Origin: Zelonia costaricensis
Lineage: Eukaryota; Euglenozoa; Kinetoplastea; Trypanosomatida; Trypanosomatidae
Reading direction: 5' to 3'
Assembly: GCA_030849075.1 (NCBI GenBank)
Contig: JASAOO010003440.1
Location: 1 to 62,088 of the forward strand
DNA length: 62,088 nt
Of the stretch, positions 31,261-40,822 are shown piece by piece. The position numbers were made by a program, and so were the translations under genes. Positions within the stretch are counted from its first letter, which is position 1. Each line of letters starts with the position of its first letter. A model generated the notes under the pieces. It worked only from the letters and a program-made list of their open reading frames with translations. It ran no database searches and was not told the origin of the DNA.

Positions 31261-34260
31261 TCACTTGGTGGCCGAGGTTGTCTCCCGTGCAATGGATGGG
31301 GTGCTGCTATACACCTTGCGCGATGTCAGGCGCCGGAACACGTCGTCGTTGCCAGTCGAGGCGCCAGGGCGTGCGGCGCCGCCGCCCATGCTGCCGCGCG
31401 GCGTCGTGGCGCGCGACGTGCCGGCGCGCGGTGTGCTGGCGGAGCGCAGCATGCGCTCCTCGTCCTCCCCGGCCGCCGTCACCAGCGCGTCGAGGCGGTC
31501 GGCCTTGAGGCGGACCGCCTGCACCGAGTCGCTGTAGTCCTGCAGCTCCGCCTCCGCCTCCAGCTCCACCGACGCGGCGGCCCGGCGCTCCCGACGCGCC
31601 ATCTCCACGGCAGCCCGGTCGAGGAGGGGCCGCGCATCCTGCGCCGACTGCCGCATGCGGCGCAGCGCTGCGGTGTACATGTCCTTCGCGGACCGCCGCG
31701 TGTCTTTCGCCGCCTGCGCCTCGGGGGAGGCGAGGTCGTGTTGCTTCTTCATCGTGGCCGCGATCGTGACAGTCGCCTCGTGGACCTTCTGGGCGTTGGC
31801 GGCCTCGACCTCGGCCCGCTGCGCGTCCATGCGCAGCTCCATCAGCTTGTCGTACCCGTCCACGTCCACGGCGGTCTGCGTGCCGTACGCGGCCCGCTCG
31901 AGCGGCCCGCGCGCGCTGGTCGGCCGCAGCAGGCTGATGTCCTTGATGTTGCTGCCACGGTGCGTCTGGTAGGCCAGGTCGCGGCGGCGCTGCGCGAGGC
32001 GGATCTTCTCAGCCCGCATCGCCGCGCGCTCGCGGCGCCAGCGCACCAGCTCGTTGGCGTTCTCGTTGCGCTCGTCGTCGGACAGCTCCTCGTCGCTGAG
32101 CACGCTGCCACGCGACTGCGCCAGCTCCTCCAGCTTCATCGTGTAGTAGTCCTTCGCCCGGTGGCGCGGCTCGGGGTACAGCCGGATCGTGTTGGACGGG
32201 CGTCCGCCGCTGAGGCGTTCCGGCGAGTGGGTGGGGGAGTGCGGGGCACGCAGCGGCATGCCCATAACGTCGCGGCCGTACTGCCGCACGTAGTCGTCGC
32301 GGATGCGGTACAGCTCCGTGTTGAGACGGGCCATGACGCGGCCCTGCGCGTCGAGTTGGTTTGACAGCTGCACAATGACGCGCTCCCGCCCCCGCATCCC
32401 GCCGAGAACCGCCTGCAGGTTGCGCTGCTGGCTCACCGTCTGCGTCCACTCCTCGAGCTCGTCGCTGACGACCTCCAGCGGCGGCTTCAGCACCGGCGCC
32501 GGTGTGACGAACTTCGCCGCCTCGACAGGATCGAAGACGGGCTTCGGCGGTGCCGGCGGGGTGGAGGGGCGCGTGAACCGTGCCGGGGAGCGCGTGAAGG
32601 CGCGCGGCGTGGGCATGGGCGTACTCTCCTGCGGCATGGCCTCCGCGTCCTCCTCCGCCCGCTTCTGTGCCGCTGGAGTCAGGGCAGCGGCGGGCGGGGT
32701 GGTGGGCTGGCGCCGCGTCGTCGTGCGCGCCGACGGCTTCGCCCTGTCGTTGCTGCTGCTGCGCTTCTTCGTCGGGGTGCGCGGCGCGGGTGGCTTGCGC
32801 GGCGTCTGCGCGTCTGCGGCCGGCGTTGACGTGCGGCGCTTCGGCGCACTCGCGCTACGCGACGTGTTTGGCGACTCGCTGTTGGTGCGCCACGGCCGCG
32901 CGTACATGGAGCGCTTGCGCTTCTCGATCTCCTCCTGCTTCTCGGCCGTCTGCTGCTTGAGGATGCGGGCGGCGCTCTGGCTGCTGGTGCGCCGCGCACG
33001 CGGGTTGGGCTCGTTTGTCTCCCAGGGCCGCGTGTTCATGTACAGGCTGCGCTCCTGCAGCGCCTTCTTGCGCCGCTCCTCCTCCGCGGCCTTCTGGCGC
33101 TTCCGCTCCTCGCTCGGAGTCAGGAACTCGATCTCGTCATCCTTCTGCTGCTGCTGCTGCTGCTGCTGCCCCTGCTCCTCGTCCCCCGCTGCCTCGCCCG
33201 CTTCGTCCTCGCGGTGGATGCTGAGGTGGGTGGGGGGCACGACGGGCCGCGGCGCCGGATCCTCGCCTTCAATGGAGAAGCGGCTCACGGAGCTCTGCAT
33301 CGTGCGCTCGTTCGCCGACTCCACCTCGAACTGGACGCTGGTCAGGCTCGCCCTCTGCGCCCCAACACCCGGCGAGCCGCGCGGCACGCGCGAGGTCCGC
33401 TGCGACGCCTCGAGCTGAAACTGAATTTCGCTGGCGTCCGTGAGCGTCGTGGGGTCAACGCTTGTGGTGATGCGCGGCTGCGCCAGCGTGGCGCCACCGG
33501 CATTGCCGCGCAGCTGCGGCGAGCGCGCCGGCTCGTCAACGACGAAGTGGATATCGCTGGCGGCGGTGTACGTCGTCGGGGCCGCGCTGGAGGCGGAGCG
33601 GCCGCGGGCGCCGTTGGGGTCGTCGACGACGAAGTGGATGTCGCTGCCCTCGGAGGTGGGCAGGTCGACGCTGCGCTGCTTGGCGCGGCGCTGGTTCGCC
33701 GGCTGCGAGGACTCGAGCTGGAAGCTGAGGCTGCCCGTCTCGGTCGCCGCCTCGTCCTCCACGGCGTACTGCACGGTGCGGTCGCTCTGTGCCACCGACG
33801 GACGCACCACCGCAACTGGCGCCGCCGCGGCGGTGGCGGACGACCCGGGTACGAGCGCTGGGGCGTTGTGTGCGGTAGGCCTGGCCGTCGAGTCCTCGTC
33901 GCCGTGCTGGCGCGGCGTGTTGTACCGTGACGAGGTGCGGCTGGGTGGGCGGCGCGGGGGCTGGGTGCTGTCGAGGCCCTGACTGCGCGGAGTGTGCCCC
34001 GGGCCACGCGTCGCGGGCACCGTCGGAGCGGCCGCAAACGCCGCCGCTGAACCACTCATCTGGCGCTGCTGGGGCGGGGGCAGCGGGTTCGCCATGGCGT
34101 CCGGGTTGGAGGAGACATCGGTGTACGTGGAGGGGCGCGGGTTGGCCTCCGAGTACATGTTCTCCTCGAAGTCCATCGTGCCCGTCTGCGTCGTCTCCTG
34201 GTCAAGTGCGAAAGACGGCGGCGCCGGGGTCGGGGCAAGGACGGGGCCGGTGGCGGACAT
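31261..34260 (-). CDS. Large low-complexity/coiled-coil protein with repeated beta-strand-like motifs, 999 aa
   Basis: Not recognised. I choose the ATG at 34260; the frame continues upstream, but the next in-frame start-like codon (34347) is GTG and the sequence there is UTR-like. Residues 1-160 are disordered (Pro/Thr/Ser). Between residues 160 and 383 a short motif recurs about eight times in the form x-(I/V/L)-x-(F/Y)-x-(V/L/I)-(E/D): TVQYAVED, SLSFQLES, DIHFVVDD, DIHFVVDE, EIQFQLEA, SVQFEVES, SRFSIEGE and EIEFLTPS. Next come a charged helix and a duplicated RPW-x-TN motif (RPWETN, RPWRTN). A basic Pro/Ser/Thr region follows, then a charged helical C-terminal half (about 590-940) likely to form coiled coils. 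The composition suggests a cytoskeletal or flagellar component, which is inference. The protein at 36609-39062 shares the motif. Confidence 0.88.
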   Translation of the reverse strand: MSATGPVLAPTPAPPSFALDQETTQTGTMDFEENMYSEANPRPSTYTDVSSNPDAMANPLPPPQQRQMSGSAAAFAAAPTVPATRGPGHTPRSQGLDSTQPPRRPPSRTSSRYNTPRQHGDEDSTARPTAHNAPALVPGSSATAAAAPVAVVRPSVAQSDRTVQYAVEDEAATETGSLSFQLESSQPANQRRAKQRSVDLPTSEGSDIHFVVDDPNGARGRSASSAAPTTYTAASDIHFVVDEPARSPQLRGNAGGATLAQPRITTSVDPTTLTDASEIQFQLEASQRTSRVPRGSPGVGAQRASLTSVQFEVESANERTMQSSVSRFSIEGEDPAPRPVVPPTHLSIHREDEAGEAAGDEEQGQQQQQQQQKDDEIEFLTPSEERKRQKAAEEERRKKALQERSLYMNTRPWETNEPNPRARRTSSQSAARILKQQTAEKQEEIEKRKRSMYARPWRTNSESPNTSRSASAPKRRTSTPAADAQTPRKPPAPRTPTKKRSSSNDRAKPSARTTTRRQPTTPPAAALTPAAQKRAEEDAEAMPQESTPMPTPRAFTRSPARFTRPSTPPAPPKPVFDPVEAAKFVTPAPVLKPPLEVVSDELEEWTQTVSQQRNLQAVLGGMRGRERVIVQLSNQLDAQGRVMARLNTELYRIRDDYVRQYGRDVMGMPLRAPHSPTHSPERLSGGRPSNTIRLYPEPRHRAKDYYTMKLEELAQSRGSVLSDEELSDDERNENANELVRWRRERAAMRAEKIRLAQRRRDLAYQTHRGSNIKDISLLRPTSARGPLERAAYGTQTAVDVDGYDKLMELRMDAQRAEVEAANAQKVHEATVTIAATMKKQHDLASPEAQAAKDTRRSAKDMYTAALRRMRQSAQDARPLLDRAAVEMARRERRAAASVELEAEAELQDYSDSVQAVRLKADRLDALVTAAGEDEERMLRSASTPRAGTSRATTPRGSMGGGAARPGASTGNDDVFRRLTSRKVYSSTPSIARETTSATK
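33113..33780 (-). repeat. Coding repeat: about eight copies of a beta-strand-like peptide motif
   Basis: The protein encoded here repeats a 7-9 residue motif alternating hydrophobic and polar positions and ending in acidic residues. Two copies, DIHFVVDD (about 33620-33643) and DIHFVVDE (about 33536-33559), are almost identical in protein and DNA. The other copies are diverged, with variable Ser/Pro/Ala-rich spacers. Confidence 0.6.
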
Positions 34261-36608
34261 GATTTCTACGAGACTAGGGGGGGGAGGGGGAAGCTGGCGG
34301 ATACTACGAAGGGAGGTGGTGGAGGTTGGATGAAGCACTGCGCGCACGCACGGTCGCAGTACAGTGGGAGCGCAGGGAGGGGGAGGGGCGCGCGAGGCGG
34401 TGACGTGCGGGAGGCCGATGGTGTGGCGGCAGGGATGCTGATGACGGTACTGACTCTCTCGCTACGCGTGTGCGTCGACGTCAAGCGAGGCGTGACTGAT
34501 GGACGCGTGTCCGTGCGGGTTCAACGTTGACGTGTGCGCGTCATACAACGGAGGTGGTGGGGTGGATGTTAACGATGATGGACCGCACACAAGGCAGGTG
34601 TGGGGCCGCTATGCAGTTGGCGGTCGTGTCGTGGCGCTTCGCGTGCTCTGCCAGCGCCCAGGGGTGCGAACAACGCGGGTCTTGCAACGCATGGCAGCAC
34701 AGATGTCGACCGGACGTCTGCGCGACATGCTCTTCCGCTTCGCACGCTGCGTAGCGCAACATTCGGTCTGACGCAGCGAGAGGAAGGGAGAGAGAGGGAG
34801 GGAGCAATGCGCCGACCCATGGCTCGAGCACATCGCCGTGTCTGCGCAACGCAGCTTCCGCCGCATCGACGCAGCACACCATGGGGCGCCGAGATGAAGT
34901 GCGGCGGAGCAGTGGCGCCTCTGTGCGTGGCTTCTTTTCCTTGTGTGTCCTTCGTTTGTGTGCTTTGCTTGTGCGCATGTGTGTGCATCTCTGCCCGTGT
35001 CCTTGTGTGTGTGTGTGTGTGTGTGTGTTTGTGATGTGCGTGCGTGCGTGTGTGTGTGTGAGTGAAAGTGAACTCATGACGTCGCTGTACGGGCGTGCAA
35101 GCACGCGCATGCACATGACACTCACAGACGCACACACCTCAACAGACCTTGCACACACACACACACACACACAATCCTCACCGCACACGCAACCGCACGA
35201 GGTCCGTGGCCTGACCGGCAAACACACGTACACACACGGGGGGGGGCAGGCGGGGGAGAGGGACCAAATAAAAGACAGATGAAGAACACACAAAGGAGAA
35301 CGGTGGTACAGTAGAAGATAGAAAGGGAGTGAGTGAGTGGGGCGGTGCGGGTGCGGGGACGGTAACGACGACGACGCGACGAACGTGGACGGCGCACACG
35401 ACAGAGCGACGGCGGCGTGCCAGCCTGGCAACAACGTGAAGAAGGTGCGACACAGAAACAGAATCGACAACACACACACAAACACACAGCCACACGAACG
35501 CAGGTTCGCAGAGAACAGAGTCCCACTCCCATCATCAGCGGTGAAGATGGGCATACACGTACAGCTCAACGATACAGGACCACAAGAAGGGGGAGAGAGA
35601 GGGAGAAGGGGAGTGCAAGGGCGGTGGTGCAGCGGCTCAACCACCGCCCCCCCTCTCGCCACCTCCCTCCCAAACCAACGCGACAACACACATGAAAAAT
35701 GAAACAATGAACACAAGAGTGCAACGAGGTCGACGACAACAACACACACTCTAACACACCCACACACACACACATGAACGGAATCCCGAAAAGAAGAAAG
35801 AAAAGAGGAATACAGGACACGTGCGAAGTCAAAGAAACAAGAGGACAATGACGTTGTACGCGTGCGTGTGTGTGTGTACACGAGGGAGGGGGAGGGGACT
35901 AAACAGGAGAGACAAGCGCTCACCGGCAACACCCCTCCCCCCTTCTCCGCGTCCTCGACCCCTCGCCACTCCCCCATACCCTTCATTGCACACACGCACA
36001 CCCACACAACACTACTCTGTAGAAGCGCAGCGTTCACCCATCCAGCGCCACGTACGACCTACTGCGAAAAAGGGGGCAGAGTGGGAGGCGGGGGCGGAGG
36101 GGGAGGGAAGAGGCGGAGGGCTTCTCTACGCCCGCCCTCCACCCGGCGCTCCCCCCCACCTCCCACCCGGCGCCCCCACTCCCGCCCCCCCCCATCTAGA
36201 CGCCATTCGAAACAACAACAGAGGCGCACGTACGGCATCACGCACGCCTTTGTGGGCTCAAGACAAGAGACGCTCCCGTGCGCCCATCACCGTTTCTTAA
36301 AGTGGCGGTGCGGTGTTCGGAAGAACGAAGAGGCGGGCGTGCACCCGGCCGGGCACACGTGCGTGCCAGCCAACCACCGCGAGGCCACATGGGGGGGGGG
36401 GCGCGGCGAGAGAGTGTTTGAGAAACCGGTCCAAGACGCACACTCACACACACACACAAACGCTGGGGAGACGCCTGCAGTGACAAGCTGCTGGCGACTT
36501 TGGCGCCCCTCAGCTAAACAGGAGCAAGCTCGCCGAGACGTGCATGCATGCACGTGTGTGTGTGTGTGTGTGTGCGTGCGTCTTGGACCGCAGCGAAGGT
36601 GCACCCGC
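34261..36608 (-). other. Intergenic region, 2.3 kb, no gene recognised
   Basis: The DNA is dominated by TG/CA microsatellites (about 35005-35028, 35150-35172, 35866-35880, 36552-36574) and purine-rich tracts. Open frames on either strand translate to Cys/Val- or Thr/His-rich simple repeats and are not credible genes. It should hold the 3' UTR of the 817-aa protein gene and the splice acceptor of the 999-aa protein gene. Confidence 0.65.
34265..34305 (-). promoter_or_regulatory. Candidate spliced-leader acceptor for the 999-aa protein gene
   Basis: On the minus strand a pyrimidine tract ending CCCCCTCCCCCCCCTAG is followed by CTCGTAGAAATC and the ATG at 34260. The first AG lies at 34275-34274, giving a 5' UTR of about 13 nt. 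This supports the chosen start against the upstream GTG. Confidence 0.45.
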
Positions 36609-39062
36609 TTACACAAACGGGTTCGGCGCAGCCGCCGGCACGGGCTCCTCCTCCTCGTCGCCGTGAGTCGCCTTTTGGCCCTCCTGCGGCGCCGCCTCGC
36701 CGTGGGCGTCCGCCTCGGCGGCCGGCTCGTCGTCCGGGCTGGGCAGCTCCTCCGGCGCATCGTCGCCGCCGGCATCGACCACTACCGCGTCCTCCTCCGC
36801 CTCTGCCTCCGCCTCGTGACTTGCCGCAGCTTCCTGCGCCTGCTGCTGCTGCTCTTGCTCGTACGCGGCGGCCTCTTCGATCGTCGCCGGCGCGGCGGAC
36901 TCCACCTCGCCCTCGTACTCGAACTCGGGCTCCTCATCGTCGTCGTCGCCGTACTGCTCCGCCGGCGGCTGCTCCAGCGGCATCGCCGCGATCTCCGCCG
37001 CCTCCTCCTCGCCCTCCTCATCAAACTCAACACTCACCTCGTCCGCCCCCGCTGCCGCGGTGGCCGGCTCAGCGGCGTCCTCGACGACGAGGACGTACTC
37101 CTCCTCCGGCGTCACCACCACCACCACGTCCGCGTCCGCCGCCGCCTCCACCCCAACGGCCAGCGGGGGCTGCTGCGGCGAGCGGGACCGGCGCGAGGCC
37201 GAGTGCGTATCAGCGTTGTGCTCGACGCCGTTGATGCTGCGCCCTGCGCCTGCGCCCTGGATGACCGGGCGCGGGCGCTGCCCAATGGACTTCACGCCAC
37301 GCAGCGCGTGCTGCGGCGGCACGTTGCCGATAATAGTCCGCGCCACCGAGCTCCGATGCGTCGGCGCAGACGGGCTGCGGCGGCTACTCACCGACGCGGC
37401 GCGAGGCGTCGCGGGGGCGGCGGAGTGGCGGCTACTGCCTGCCAAGGTGCCCTCCCGCACACTCTGCATGTACACAACGGACGCGGTCTCGCCGGCCATG
37501 AAGCCCACCCCGGGCCGCGGCGAGCGGGCGTGGAAGAGGCGCGGCGTCGTCAGCAGCTCGGGGAGGGCCTTGTGCGCCCGCTCCCTCCGCTCCCGCGCCG
37601 CGCTCGGCTGCGAGCTGCTCACCGCTGGCGCTGGCTGCGGAGACGGCTGGCGCGGGTTCGAGGTGCGAGCACGCGAGGCGGCGGTGGTTGCCGTCGCCGC
37701 GGCCGGCACCGCGGACGGCTTCTTCGCCTTCTCGGCCTTCTTCGCCTTCTTGCTCTTCTTGGCCGGTGCCGCCGCGGCCGCCGCCTCCTCCGCCGCCTGC
37801 TGCTGCTGCTGCTGCTGCGGCTTCGTGGGGGACGACGCCCTCGGGGCGGAGACCTCCGGCGACGGCTCGTCGTCCTCCACCACAACCTCCACAGCTTCAT
37901 CGTGTGCCGCCTCCGCCGCGAGCAGACCCCCGAGGCCGTACTGCTGGTTCACCCCACGCGCCGTGCGCAGCTCCATCAGGGTCATGGTCGTCTCGTAGGG
38001 GTACGCCTGCATCTTCTCCGTGATCGCCAGGACGGTGAGGGCCGGGTCGTGCGCGACGCTGACGCCGCACGTCATGCCCTCGGCGGTTGCCTCCACACTC
38101 GTCACGCGAACAAACTGCGGGTCGACACCGATGGCGGCGCCCGTCTCGTTGCTCACCGTCCGCTCCACCGTCTCCCGCGACGCGGCCACGACGCTCTCCC
38201 ACTCCGCACCGGGGAACGTGCGGGCGTGCTCCGTGACGACCATGGCCGCCGGCTCCGATGCCGGGGCTGCGGGGGTTGGCACGGGAGCCGCGGCCGCCGG
38301 GGTCGGGTCCGCGTCCGCCGTGGAGGAGAAGTCGCTCGCCGCAGTCGAGGCACGCGCGTAGGACTGCGTCCCGGCCGCCGCCGCAGGAGCCGCCGCACGC
38401 TCGCTGCCGGGCACAAGCGGCGGCACGCCAGCGGCAGCCGCCGGCGCCTCCGCCTCCGCCTCTGACTCTGACTCTACGGCTCCCGGCGCTGGGCGGTGGC
38501 TCGAGTTGGGGGAGCGGGTGCGCGGCGTCTTCGGGGCACCGGTGAGGGACCGCGGGGTGCGCGCCGCATAGGACGCGCGGCGGGAGAGCTGCTGCGGGGG
38601 GTCGCACAGCTCATCGGGGTTCTCAGGGGGCACGGGGGCCTTGGGGGCCGGCGCCGCCGCCGCTGCCTTCGGTGCCTCCGTGGCGACCACGACGGTGTCG
38701 GGCGCCTCTGCGACCGCGGGTGCGGCGCGTGGCTTCACTTGAGTGGGGGGCTCCGCCACCGGTGCGCTCTCCGCCGCCTCCGCCTCGGCCTCCTCGGCGG
38801 CTGGGGCGGCGCGCTCGGGGTTGACGCGGGAGTGCAGGCGACTCTCGTCGACGTGGTACTCGACGCTCTGCTCCGACGCGGAGTGCGTCGCCGTGTGCTG
38901 AAAGTGGATGTCGTCCTGCGAGAGCACGTTGGTGGTCTGCGTCGCGCTGGGGCGGAAGCTGATGTCCTCGTCGTCGTGCGCGTCCGCCGGCTGCCCGCTC
39001 ACCCGCTTTGAGGTGGACTCACCGTCGTGGAACTCGATCGATGACTTGGTGGACTCCGGCAT
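36609..39062 (-). CDS. Acidic low-complexity protein with one SEA-like F-G-x-x-W module, 817 aa
   Basis: Not recognised. It starts at an ATG 35 nt downstream of a strong splice acceptor. The N-terminus has motifs like those of the neighbour at 31261-34260: SIEFHDGE, DISFRP, DIHFQHTA and SVEYHVDE within residues 8-73. Residues 274-365 look like a small globular domain: HARTFPGAEWESVV, then GVDPQFVRVTSVEAT, then GMTCGVSVAHD. This pattern (F-x-G-x-x-W, later a V-rich strand, then a Gly-turn strand) resembles modules repeated in large trypanosomatid flagellar attachment and surface-associated proteins as I remember them; the family name is uncertain. Lys/Ala-rich and Gln-rich segments follow, and from about residue 655 the protein is strongly acidic (Glu/Ala). 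Role unknown; a cytoskeletal location is inferred. Confidence 0.87.
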   Translation of the reverse strand: MPESTKSSIEFHDGESTSKRVSGQPADAHDDEDISFRPSATQTTNVLSQDDIHFQHTATHSASEQSVEYHVDESRLHSRVNPERAAPAAEEAEAEAAESAPVAEPPTQVKPRAAPAVAEAPDTVVVATEAPKAAAAAPAPKAPVPPENPDELCDPPQQLSRRASYAARTPRSLTGAPKTPRTRSPNSSHRPAPGAVESESEAEAEAPAAAAGVPPLVPGSERAAAPAAAAGTQSYARASTAASDFSSTADADPTPAAAAPVPTPAAPASEPAAMVVTEHARTFPGAEWESVVAASRETVERTVSNETGAAIGVDPQFVRVTSVEATAEGMTCGVSVAHDPALTVLAITEKMQAYPYETTMTLMELRTARGVNQQYGLGGLLAAEAAHDEAVEVVVEDDEPSPEVSAPRASSPTKPQQQQQQQAAEEAAAAAAPAKKSKKAKKAEKAKKPSAVPAAATATTAASRARTSNPRQPSPQPAPAVSSSQPSAARERRERAHKALPELLTTPRLFHARSPRPGVGFMAGETASVVYMQSVREGTLAGSSRHSAAPATPRAASVSSRRSPSAPTHRSSVARTIIGNVPPQHALRGVKSIGQRPRPVIQGAGAGRSINGVEHNADTHSASRRSRSPQQPPLAVGVEAAADADVVVVVTPEEEYVLVVEDAAEPATAAAGADEVSVEFDEEGEEEAAEIAAMPLEQPPAEQYGDDDDEEPEFEYEGEVESAAPATIEEAAAYEQEQQQQAQEAAASHEAEAEAEEDAVVVDAGGDDAPEELPSPDDEPAAEADAHGEAAPQEGQKATHGDEEEEPVPAAAPNPFV
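37965..38243 (-). other. Isolated F-G-x-x-W globular module in the 817-aa protein
   Basis: Residues 274-365 form the only clearly folded-looking part of an otherwise low-complexity protein. Visible anchors are MVVTEHARTFPGAEW, a helix ESVVAASRETVERTVSNE, the strand VRVTSVEA and the strand MTCGVSVAHD, closing with a helix EKMQAYPYET. An SEA-like alpha/beta fold is a plausible reading, but it is not proven by sequence alone. Confidence 0.4.
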
Positions 39063-40228
39063 CGCGACGTGGGCGTGCGGAGCTGGCTACAAAGTGCTGA
39101 ACAGGGGGGAGGGGGAGGGGAGGCGAGGGGAGGAGGAGATGACGAGTGACGTCGTTTGCGTTTTTGTGTTTTCTGAGGTGTTGATGTTGATGGGGACGGC
39201 GATGTGTTTGTGTGTGTATGTGTGTGTGTGTGTGGAGTATGCGACGAGAGGCACTGTTTGTGTGGTGCCCGCAATTGTGTGTGTGTGTGTGAGCGTGTGG
39301 GTGGGTGGAAGGAGGCGGGGAGGAGGGGGAAGGCAGGCGTTGCGCGCTGACGCTCGCTTCTGTTTTCCATTTTTTTTCTTGTCCAGAGGGACTCGCAAGG
39401 GCAATGAGAAATCGCAAACCCCAGACGCACACACACACACACACACACACGCTGTCGTTCACGCAACGATGAGGCGAGCGCTCATGCGCTGTGTGGGCTT
39501 CTCGCGCGCGCGCGCGGGGCGCGTACTGTTGCCTAGCCTTTTGCTTCTGTTTTTTTTGTTGTCTTGTTCCTGTAAGGTGGCGCGTAAGGGAAGGGGCGCA
39601 GGTCTGGGCCGTGGTGCACGGGTGCGAGGAAGTGGCTTGCAAAACGGGGGAGGGAGAGGGGTGGGGCGGTAGAGGCCAACACACACACACACACACACCC
39701 ACACACACAGGCAGGCGACACAGAGGCATGCCCCTCGCGTGCGCGAAGGACACGCCAGACAAGTGGACGGTGACACCACCGCTGCTCAGCTCCACCAAAG
39801 AAGCCCCCCCCCTTTGTTGGTGCCGCCTACGCTGGCTCCTCGGCCCCCCCCCCCGCGGTGTTCACCGCTCCCGCACACACACACACACACACAGGCAAGA
39901 GAGGGAAAGAGGTGACAGCGACTACGCGCGCCGGCATCACGTGGCGTGCGACGGAGGGTGGCCCAAACGGGCAACACACCCCACAGACGTCCACACGCAC
40001 ACAGATAGGCGCCAGTCGCTTCATAGACACCACCGCCACGGCCTCTCCCCCCTCTTCATGACTGACGAGACGGCTGCGGCGCGGTCGTTACCGACAAGCA
40101 CAAAAACACGTAAATATGCGAAGGGAGGGTTGAGGGGACCTCACAGAGGAAGGAAAGCGGCGCATGCGTGCCGCTCGCGTGCTGCCCTCCATCTGCGCAG
40201 CTCCCTGCCACCCCCCCATCCCCTCGGT
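39063..40228 (-). other. Intergenic region with repeated CA runs
   Basis: No credible gene. CA/TG runs occur at about 39205-39232, 39427-39451, 39679-39709 and 39875-39894, with poly-C stretches near 39807 and 39846. It corresponds to the frataxin 3' UTR and the leader of the next gene. Confidence 0.7.
39097..39140 (-). promoter_or_regulatory. Candidate spliced-leader acceptor for the 817-aa protein gene
   Basis: On the minus strand a 30-base pyrimidine-rich tract (about 39138-39106) is followed by CCCTGTTCAG with AG at 39098-39097. The 5' UTR would be about 34 nt with no upstream ATG. Confidence 0.5.
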
Positions 40229-40822
40229 TCACAGCTTCAGCTCGGTGCCCAGTACATCACTCAGCTCCTGCTCCAGCTTCGCGACGAGGTCGTGCCCATC
40301 GTTGTCGGACCTCCACGATACCTTCTCCTTCCCCTCCTGCGTGATGGTGATCATGTCGTAGTGGTGGGGCCCCGAGATGGGTGAGGAGAGCCACAGCTGC
40401 ACGTTTGGGGCCTGCTTGTTGAGGATGAAGGTACCCCGCTCCGCCGTCTCCAGCGTCAGCACACCGCCGTTGCAGCTCACGTCCTCGACCGCCGCGCAGT
40501 CGAGGGCGTCGACGCTCGTCTCGACCAGCTCAAGCAACTCGTCCGCCGCGGTGTTGAACTTAATGTCGGTGAAGCCGTCCATGCCGAGCTTGGAGTAGTG
40601 CACCACGTGCGGCGCGGCTGCGGCGGTGGCGGTGCCATCGGCACTGCTGGCGCTGGCCACGGCGCGCCGCGCGGCAGACAGAGCTGAGCCGCTTGTCGCG
40701 GCAGCGAAGTGCCGGCCGAGAGCGGCTGCTGCGTGGGTGGTGGGGGAGGAGGACGAGCCGACCGCAGCGGCCACGGAGACCGCAACGGCGGTGCGCCGGA
40801 GGAGAAGCGGCGCGCACCGCAT
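40229..40822 (-). CDS. FXN: Frataxin, mitochondrial iron-sulfur assembly protein, 197 aa
   Basis: Frataxin stimulates iron-sulfur cluster assembly on the scaffold with the cysteine desulfurase in the mitochondrial matrix. The first in-frame ATG is at 40822; a GTG nine bases upstream is not a plausible start. Residues 1-70 are rich in Ala/Arg/Ser with few acidic residues, fitting a mitochondrial presequence. The frataxin fold follows: an acidic first helix (about 92-107), the strand VEDVSCNGGVLTLE (112-125), GTFILNKQAPN (130-140) and the hallmark QLWLSSPISGPHHYD (142-156), then W170 and the second helix. Family signature residues N135-K-Q, W144, L-S-S-P and the SGP turn are all present. The adjacent mitochondrial-looking gene is the oxygenase at 54848, but no operon relation is implied. 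Confidence 0.96.
   Translation of the reverse strand: MRCAPLLLRRTAVAVSVAAAVGSSSSPTTHAAAALGRHFAAATSGSALSAARRAVASASSADGTATAAAAPHVVHYSKLGMDGFTDIKFNTAADELLELVETSVDALDCAAVEDVSCNGGVLTLETAERGTFILNKQAPNVQLWLSSPISGPHHYDMITITQEGKEKVSWRSDNDGHDLVAKLEQELSDVLGTELKL

Noticed and set aside
34541..36037. A 498-codon minus-strand frame upstream of the 999-aa gene
   Set aside because: Mostly CVCV, THTHT and SLSLP runs from microsatellites.
35862..38465. An 867-codon plus-strand open frame
   Set aside because: It is the antisense shadow of the minus-strand 817-aa gene, is Arg/Leu-rich, and begins in microsatellite DNA on the wrong strand for the array.
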